Shown here: positions 25,350-31,216 of the stretch, one piece after another | Numbering within the stretch: position 1 is the first letter of the stretch | Layout of the letters: each line of letters opens with the position of its first letter | Assembly: GCA_009176605.1 (NCBI GenBank) | Contig: SEYY01017157.1 | Coordinates: 1 to 31,216, forward strand | DNA: 31,216 bases | Direction: 5' to 3' | Source of the DNA: Armadillidium nasatum | Lineage: Eukaryota > Arthropoda > Malacostraca > Isopoda > Armadillidiidae | The notes under the pieces: generated by a model | Told to the model about the DNA's origin: nothing | The model's input: the letters and a program-made list of their open reading frames with translations, nothing else | The model's database searches: none | Position numbers and translations under genes: made by a program

Positions 25350-26460
25350 ATGGAACAGTGGGTAGTACAAGTTCTAAAAATTGTATCATAGGACAACTTG
25401 AGCTTTCTGTGAGACGTTCTTTGCAATGGCTTATTTGTTTGTTACACACAAATGAATTATCATTACGTCAACTATTGCAACATTTGGACGAAAAAACTAC
25501 TTTACCAAAAGGGTACTGTTGAGAAATTGGAAAAAAGTTAGAATCTTGGGAAAAGATGCCTGTAATAAGCTTTGAAAAGATGGAAATAGCTTTGCATAAT
25601 GCTGTCCTTGATGAACTTAGTACAGAAGATCAACGATATCTCTACGAAATGTGTACTGGAATTTCAAACTGTAACATTCCATTAGGTTTGTCACGAAAGG
25701 ATCAAACAAAAATGAGTCATTTCAGGTGGTTAACGACATCAAATAGAATTTTGAGATTTTATGTTTCAACAAAAAACCCATCAGAGAAGTTGAAAGTTTT
25801 AATAGAGTATGTCATTAGAGTTTACCATGCACATCATTTGATATTAAAACTCAGTCATCTTGTTAGCATGTTGGTCTACACTTTTACAGCATAATAATAA
25901 TAATAATAAAAACTCGATTTCTGCCTGAAGAGTTAAAGAACACAATAGATTAAACATTGCTAAGAAGCCTATATTTTGGTCATCCTGAATATATTCTATT
26001 AGCAATGTTATCCGATAACCGAAAACATGAGAGAGAGTTGGGCCTTTGAATAACTTAAAAATGTTGACAAATTGCTAAAGCAAAACAAAATGTTCATGAA
26101 TTTAAGATTCCTACGTTAAATTTCAAAGCAGATGAATATATAGATTTAATTAATTGGCATTCAGTTACACTTATTGAACCACCACTTCCAGTATTTATTT
26201 CTGATAATGAACTAAAGACGATGATTTTGGACGTTCCTGCTGAAATTGATATTTTAAAATTTCCGTGCCATTCACAAGCAGTAGAGCGCAGCGTCAAATT
26301 TGTTACTGAAGAATCAGCTGCAATGTGTGGCAACGACGCACGAGATGGATTCATTATATGCAAGAATAGCATCTAGGATTGCATTACCCAAATTTGAAAC
26401 CAAAAGTCAAATATCTCCAATTAACCTTGTAGTCGCCTCACATTCTGTGACGGTTGGCTT
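25350..26460 (+). pseudogene. Pseudogene of an unnamed repeated protein family
   Basis: One protein can be followed through three frames. The first (25352-25890) holds IIGQLELSVRRSLQWLICLL, HLDEKT, a TGA at 25520-25522, then LYEMCTGISNCNIPLGLS and HFRWLTTSNRILRFYVS. The second (25910-26376) holds TRFLPEEL, LYFGHPEYILLAMLSDNRKH, a TGA at 26047-26049, then PTLNFKADEY, EPPLPVFISDNE, FPCHSQAVERSVKFVTEESA and CGNDARDGF. The third (26365-26460) holds IASRIALPKFETKSQIS. I recall this pattern from many uncharacterised arthropod proteins, present in many copies, but know no assigned function and see no known catalytic motif. It could be transposon-derived. About four lesions disable this copy. It follows LINE copy 4 by about 45 bases. 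Confidence 0.72.
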
Positions 26461-27277
26461 GGAATCTGTAGGCATTGATACTTATTTGATTTTTTTGTAA
26501 AAGTTGTTTTTGGGCAGTAATTTTAACCATGAATTCCAAACTCTTGTGATTTGTTGCGATTGTACATCAGCTTCACCATTATATTGTAATTGTGCTACAG
26601 CATCTCCTTGCATGTTATTGTGCTCTCAATTATGATATATTCCAACTGATTTATTTATTTACAATCGTGAATTTTAAAATTTCAGAGTTCATTTTTAAGC
26701 CTAATATAGTTCTCAGTCTGATATTGTAATACTTTTTATAGCCTATATTTCTTTTCCCTACTAGATTTTCTCTTTACAATAACATCATTTTGGTTATTAG
26801 GCATGGATCGTCTCTTCCTAGTATTTAGTAGTTATTCATAATATAATCAGAAGAGTAATGTATATTGAAGGAAAACAATAAAAATGGGTGGAAATATGAA
26901 TACAGTATATTTGAAAAAGCTTTCTAGAAATTCCTGTTATAAAATGATATTTAGGTTGACTACAGTGAACATGCCACACCTTTAGTGATATAGGCAGAGA
27001 CGACCACAAAAATGATCAATATTAATATATTGATTTTCATAATGTTATTGCTAGATTTATGAAATACTTAAAATATATTTTGCATCTTTTTTTTAAATTT
27101 TTTTATTTAGTAGGCTTATTTACTGACTGTTAGTGCAAATTTACTCTTCATATTAAGGTTAGGTTAACATCTAGTTGTTTTTAGATTATTATCAATATAT
27201 TCCTATTTTATAAGTTATATCTAATTGTCTGCCTCTGCCCAATATCTTTTACATTGTTGTCAAAGTTGCAGATGATA
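26461..27277. other. AT-rich spacer, no gene recognised
   Basis: May include 3' flank of the preceding pseudogene. One GGTTAGGTT word occurs at 27160. Nothing coding seen. Confidence 0.4.
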
Positions 27278-27286
27278 GCCAAGCTC
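27278..27286. repeat. Target-site duplication, left copy
   Basis: GCCAAGCTC, identical to 27600-27608, flanking the inverted-repeat element. Confidence 0.8.
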
Positions 27287-27599
27287 GGTAAAGGTGTAGA
27301 TTGTTTCTGAGTTTCGATTGTTAAAAAATATCGAAAATCGAAAATATCGGAGAAGCCTAACGTAAACAAGAAAGTTGCCAGAGGTACTATTACACTAGAC
27401 ATACACACAATTATTATTACTTACTTTTCTAACAGAACCTAATTCGACTTATCATAACCTGAACTACCGAAGATGCCGTAATTTAATAAATAATAATTAA
27501 TTACTTATAGTATGTCTGAAATCGTTAATAGAAAAGTATAATTAAAATAAAAATATTGATATAAAATATCGAAACTCAGAAACAATCTACACCTAAGCC
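27287..27599. mobile_element. 313-bp MITE-like element with terminal inverted repeats
   Basis: A perfect 27-base inverted repeat pairs 27292-27318 (AGGTGTAGATTG...TTTCGAT) with 27568-27594. Extending outwards, both ends start with GG (GGTAA on the left, GGCTT on the complement of the right), so the terminal repeat is about 32 bases with three mismatches. A 9-base direct repeat, GCCAAGCTC, lies immediately outside each end and is the expected target-site duplication. The interior is AT-rich and non-coding, so it is non-autonomous. A duplication of 8-9 bases with GG ends is compatible with Merlin or Mutator-like elements; hAT (8 bases, CAG ends) fits less well. Superfamily assignment is inference. 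Confidence 0.88.
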
Positions 27600-27608
27600 G
27601 CCAAGCTC
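27600..27608. repeat. Target-site duplication, right copy
   Basis: GCCAAGCTC, identical to 27278-27286. Confidence 0.8.
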
Positions 27609-28003
27609 TATGATGTTTGAAATCTGTGTTTACTTCCTTCTTAAGTGTCTTGTAATTTTGTAAATTTGATTTCCAACTATTTTTATTGTTTTTCTTCAAA
27701 TAATGACTTCATTTATTTTAATTATTAAATAAAATACTAGAAAGCATTAAAATTATCACCAAAAAAAAAAAAATATTAATTAATATTTATTATATTAAGT
27801 ATTTTTTTTTTCAAAAAATTTTTAGTAATTTTTTAATAATTATTAATTTATTATGGTTTAAAGTTAAAAATTGTCTGATCTCGATGAAAATATCCTATAT
27901 TAAACATGATATTATTATCAAATCTGACATTTGTATTATTATTATTTAGTTTCATTCAGTTATGCTTATTATATTATTACTATTATTATTATTTATTATT
28001 TCT
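27609..28003. other. AT-rich spacer, no gene
   Basis: Only low-complexity A/T sequence and short ATT runs seen. Confidence 0.4.
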
Positions 28004-28050
28004 AATTATTATTATTATTATTAAAAAAAAAAAAAAAAATTTTTTTTTTT
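28004..28050. repeat. (ATT)n, poly(A)17, poly(T)11 next to LINE copy 5
   Basis: ATT units to 28022, then 17 A, then 11 T ending at 28050. Seen from the minus-strand LINE the T-run is an A11 tail directly after the conserved 3' terminus. This copy is therefore tailed by A, not by (TA)n. Confidence 0.88.
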
Positions 28051-28119
28051 ATGTCTCCGGTGGGCAAAGGCCAGGGCCTACCAAATTCTACCGGAGTTGG
28101 AAAGTCTATAATCATGGTC

Positions 28120-29880
28120 GATGGTGGCCGACGTGTCCAGAACACGGCGTTTGAAAGTATGCAATCAAAGGAAGTTGGGAAAACATATGAAGGGAGTGTG
28201 TTCCAGACTTTACCAGTAGAGTATATGTAAAATCATAGCGGTTAAGTCTGGGGTCGGAGAGTTGGACAGAGAAAGGATGAGACTGTGTAGAAAGGGTGTC
28301 GCACGAGCTCTTCTCAATGGAGGAAGGATGCGACGAGAGAGTTCAGAAGAGCAGTGTCATTGTAATAGCGATAGTAAAGAGAGAGTGACGCAACAATTCG
28401 ACGGGCAGAAAGAGATTGAAGAGAGATTAGTAAGAGCAGGAGAGTTGATGAGACGAAAAGCCCTTGACTCCACCTTCTCTAAGGAGAGCTGTATGTGTGG
28501 AACCACCCCAGATGTGCGAAGCATACTCCATACATGGGCGAACAACACCCCTATACAGAGCAAGCAACTGGGTGGAGTGAAGTAATACTGAAGGCGCCTC
28601 AGAACACCCAACCTCTTTGAAGCTTGTTTAGAAAGAGAAGTAATGTGATCTTTCCAAGAAAGATCACGAGAAAAAGAAACACCAAGAATATTAAGGACAG
28701 ATGAAGGCTGAGTTGAGTGTTTTCGAAGAGATTCATAGTTGTGTGGAAGATTGTGTCGAGTGGAGAGATGAAGGAATTGAGTTTTTGAGGCATTGAAAAC
28801 AACCATGTTTTCTCTGCCCCAATTTGAAATACGAGAAAGATCAGAGGTTAGTTGCTCCAAGGCTAACCCTTCTCTAGTTTCAACTGTTTGGGGGGCGTTT
28901 TTCCAAATGGAAAAATAATGAAGGGTGGAGTCATCAGCATAGGAGTGGATAGGAGATGAGGTGAAGAGAGAGAAGGTCATTAATGAAAAGTAGAAAAAGT
29001 GTTGGGGATAGGACAGAAACCCTGAGGAACACCACTATTAATAGATTTAAAGGATGAACGGTGGCCGTCTACAAGCTGCTATAGAACGACCGGAAAGGAA
29101 ATCAGCGAGAAGATCACAGAGAGAAGGATAGATTCCGAAAGAGGGAAGTTTGGAAATCAAAGCTTTGTGCCAGACTCTATCGAAGGCTTTCGATATGTCC
29201 AGAACAGCAAAAGATTCACAATTGCCGAATATAGCGGAGACCAAGAGTCCAGAGAGAAGGGAAAGGAGATCACCAGTAGAGCGTTTCTTACGAAAGCCAT
29301 ACTGGCGATCAGAGATAAGATTAGAAGAATTGAGATGCTTCCAAATCTTCCTGTAAGGATAGATTCGAAAACTTTAGAAAGAACGGAGGTTAAAGAAATG
29401 GACGATAGTTAGAGGGTTGAGAGGGGTCCCCCTTCTTCGGCACAGGCTGAATGAGCGCACGTTTCCAGCAAGAAGGGAAGGTTGAAGTAGAAGGCATAGA
29501 CGAAATAGTTTACCAAGGCAGGGTGCAAGCTCGGAAGCACAAGTTTTGAGAACCACAGGAGGAATACCATCAGGACCGTACGCCTTCTTAGTATTAAGCT
29601 CAGAGAGAGCAGAAATACATCTTTAGAAGAAATTCTAATTTTAGGCATAATGAGTTAGAGGGGGTTGAAGGAGGAGGAATAGCTCCGGAATCGTCTAAGG
29701 TTGAATTAGAGGCAAAAGTTTGAGCGAAGAGTTCAGCTTTAGAAGAAGGTAAAACAGCAGTTGTGCCGTCGGAAGATATTAAAGGAGGGAAAGAGAAGAA
29801 GCAAAGTTAGAGTTGACATTTTTTGCAAAATGCCAGAAAGAACGTGAAGAAGAGGAACCAGAAAGATTATTGCATTTTCT
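28120..29880 (-). pseudogene. LINE A copy 5, reverse transcriptase, frameshifted
   Basis: RT pieces in order on the minus strand: ELAPCLGKLFRLC near 29540, VLDISKAFDRVWHKALISKL near 29200 (first catalytic aspartate), FLSGRSIAA, HSYADDSTLHYF with YADD complementary to 28930-28941, NASKTQFLHLSTRHNLPHNY, LGVSFSRDLSWKDHITSLS, KQASKRLGVLRRLQYYFTP, and a C-terminal FRLINSPAL near 28450. The catalytic YADD box is intact, unlike copies 2 and 3, and the 28980-28357 frame is open for 207 residues, so this is the youngest copy in the window. At least four frame changes disable it. Confidence 0.88.
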
Positions 29881-30930
29881 ACGGAGAAAAGGAGTTTTTA
29901 GTGTTACGAAGGATAGATTTTGCACGATTCCGGGATGAAATATAAGTTGCGTGAGTTTCTGGAGTTTGAAGACGACGGTAATCCCTGAAGGCAGCATCCC
30001 TGCGGCGGATAGCACGAGAACAAGCAGAGTTAAACCAAGGTTTGTTAGGTTTAGTAGAAGGGAAAGAAAATGGAATGTACGTCTCCATGCCAGAGAGAAT
30101 CACCTCGGTAATGCGTTCTGCACACTCCGAGGGACCCCTCCCACGGAAGCAATAATCATTCCACGGGAAATCAAAGAAGTACGACCGCAAGTCCGACCAG
30201 CTTGCGGCACCGAAGTGCCACAACGTTTCCTTTCCGTAGAAGGGGGTCTTTTCCTGCGGAAGACTTGAAGAGATAGAAGAGGATACAGAGATAAGAAGGT
30301 GATCGGAGGAACCCAGAGGAGGAAAGAGTTTAACAGTATAAGGAGAAGGATTAGAAGTTAAGAAAAGATCTAGAATGTTGGGTTCATTCCCAAGGCGATC
30401 AGGGATACGAGTAGGGAGCTGCACCAACTGCTCAAGGTCGTTTTGGATAACGAAAAGGAAGGCACGTTCACCAGCTGTATCATGAGAACTAGAAGAAAGC
30501 CATTGGCGTGGTGAACATTGAAATCACCTAATATGATGATTTCAGAGAAAGGAGAAGAAGAGAGAATGTGTCTATTTTGGAGTTTAAATAGTCGAAGAAT
30601 TTGGATAGTCAGTAGAATTAGGAGATAAATAAACAGAACAAATGAATTAAGTTGTAGAATGGCAAGAGAAGCCTAAGCCATAAGGTAGAAAATTCGGAAG
30701 ACTCCAAATTAGAGACACGAGAACAAACGACATCGTTGCGCACATATGCACAACAACCGCCTTTGGCTGAAAATTGAGGATAGAGACAGTAGGAGGAAAC
30801 AGAATAGGGTTTGCTATCAGAACGCTCAAACATCTGAGTTTCGGTCAAGAATAAGAGGTGAGGTCTAGAAGAAGAGAGGTGATGTTCAACAAAGTGGAAA
30901 TTAGAGTGCAGACCGCGAATGTTGCAGAAA
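29879..30930 (-). pseudogene. LINE A copy 5, APE-type endonuclease, frameshifted
   Basis: Reading down from about 30930 on the minus strand: NIRGLHSNFHFVEHHLSSSR, then FLTETQMF with the conserved glutamate, GGCCAYVRNDV, and after a frame change [25 protein letters not shown] (histidine of the last nuclease motif), [35 protein letters not shown] and [17 protein letters not shown]. Order and spacing match the EN domain and linker of Jockey-clade elements, which cut the target to prime reverse transcription. A break between about 30618 and 30427 separates the two halves. Confidence 0.87.
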
Positions 30931-31095
30931 TTAATGAAAAAATAGACCGTGCATCAGGACAAGCCGGCGCTGTGTCTTGGTGGCACCAACCCCATCACCG
31001 GAGGCCACCAACTCCCAAGTGGTGATGGGGGAAGGGGTGGATGAGGGGCTATTTTGGAAGCCGCCCCCGTGGCTTCTCCGAGGCTTCCGAAGTTT

Positions 31096-31216
31096 TTTAT
31101 TTTTTTTTAATTTTTTTAAGATGTGTTAGAAATGTTTTATGTATGTAAAGGAGAGCCACTCCGTGTAGATAGAAGGTGAGCGCGAAAGGGAGCGAAATTG
31201 GGCACCGGGATGAGAT
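31096..31216. other. Edge sequence beyond LINE copy 5
   Basis: A T-rich run (31096-31119), then less AT-rich sequence (GTGAGCGCGAAAGGGAGCG near 31177) cut off by the window edge. It could be the 5' leader of the LINE or flanking DNA; I cannot decide. Confidence 0.3.

Larger units (their letters stand above)
28051..31095 (-). mobile_element. LINE family A, copy 5, most complete
   Basis: A Jockey/CR1-like non-LTR retrotransposon of about 3 kb on the minus strand, with endonuclease followed by reverse transcriptase and the family-A 3' terminus (CCGGTGGGCAAAGGCCAGG at 28056-28074). Homologous blocks recur in copies 1, 2, 3 and 6. The 5' limit is uncertain. The T-rich run at 31096-31119 also marks the end of recognisable similarity in copy 2, so I place the edge there. 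No ORF1 (gag-like) is seen in the window. Frameshifts prevent expression of a full polyprotein. Confidence 0.85.

Overview
The window looks like a gene-poor, repeat-dominated piece of an arthropod nuclear genome, most likely a decapod crustacean. The reasons are very long (TA)n, (TTA)n and (GA)n microsatellites, several decayed non-LTR retrotransposons with Jockey/CR1-like protein signatures, a Bel/Pao LTR retrotransposon remnant, a hAT transposase fragment, and a short TTAGG (arthropod telomere type) run. I found no intact host gene, no convincing RNA gene, no CRISPR and nothing bacterial. Every protein-like stretch is broken by frameshifts or stops and reads as a transposon relic or multi-copy pseudogene. 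The species assignment is inference.

Layout. 104-1532: (TA)n, a minus-strand 3' fragment of LINE family A (copy 1), then another (TA)n array. 1880-5231: a plus-strand Bel/Pao relic with gag, three zinc knuckles, protease-like region and reverse transcriptase, cut off before the rest of pol. 5232-6484: AT-rich sequence ending in a (CA)n(TA)n array. 6485-9150: old, near full-length minus-strand LINE A copy 2. 9252-13104: a microsatellite cluster with the longest (TA)n arrays and a 138-bp plus-strand LINE A tail. 13396-15141: minus-strand LINE A copy 3 with a large internal deletion. 15659-16609: about 20 tandem copies of a 46-bp satellite with an internal dyad. 16610-19597: AT-rich spacer with a G-quadruplex candidate, a telomere-like run and several microsatellites. 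19598-20213: minus-strand hAT terminus and transposase C-terminus. 21885-22845: plus-strand RT C-terminal half of a second LINE family (B), again followed by (TA)n. 23433-25308: plus-strand 5' part of a LINE related to family A (copy 4). 25350-26460: pseudogene of an unnamed repeated arthropod-type protein family. 27287-27599: a short inverted-repeat DNA transposon with a perfect 9-bp target-site duplication. 28051-31095: the best-preserved LINE A copy (copy 5, minus strand).

The genes do not form a pathway; the relationships are those of transposon insertion and decay. The recurring pattern is that (TA)n arrays sit exactly at transposon ends, above all at LINE 3' ends of two different families. 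Together with the 46-bp satellite and the 313-bp inverted-repeat element, this is the most interesting structure here. I see no sign of a new gene system.
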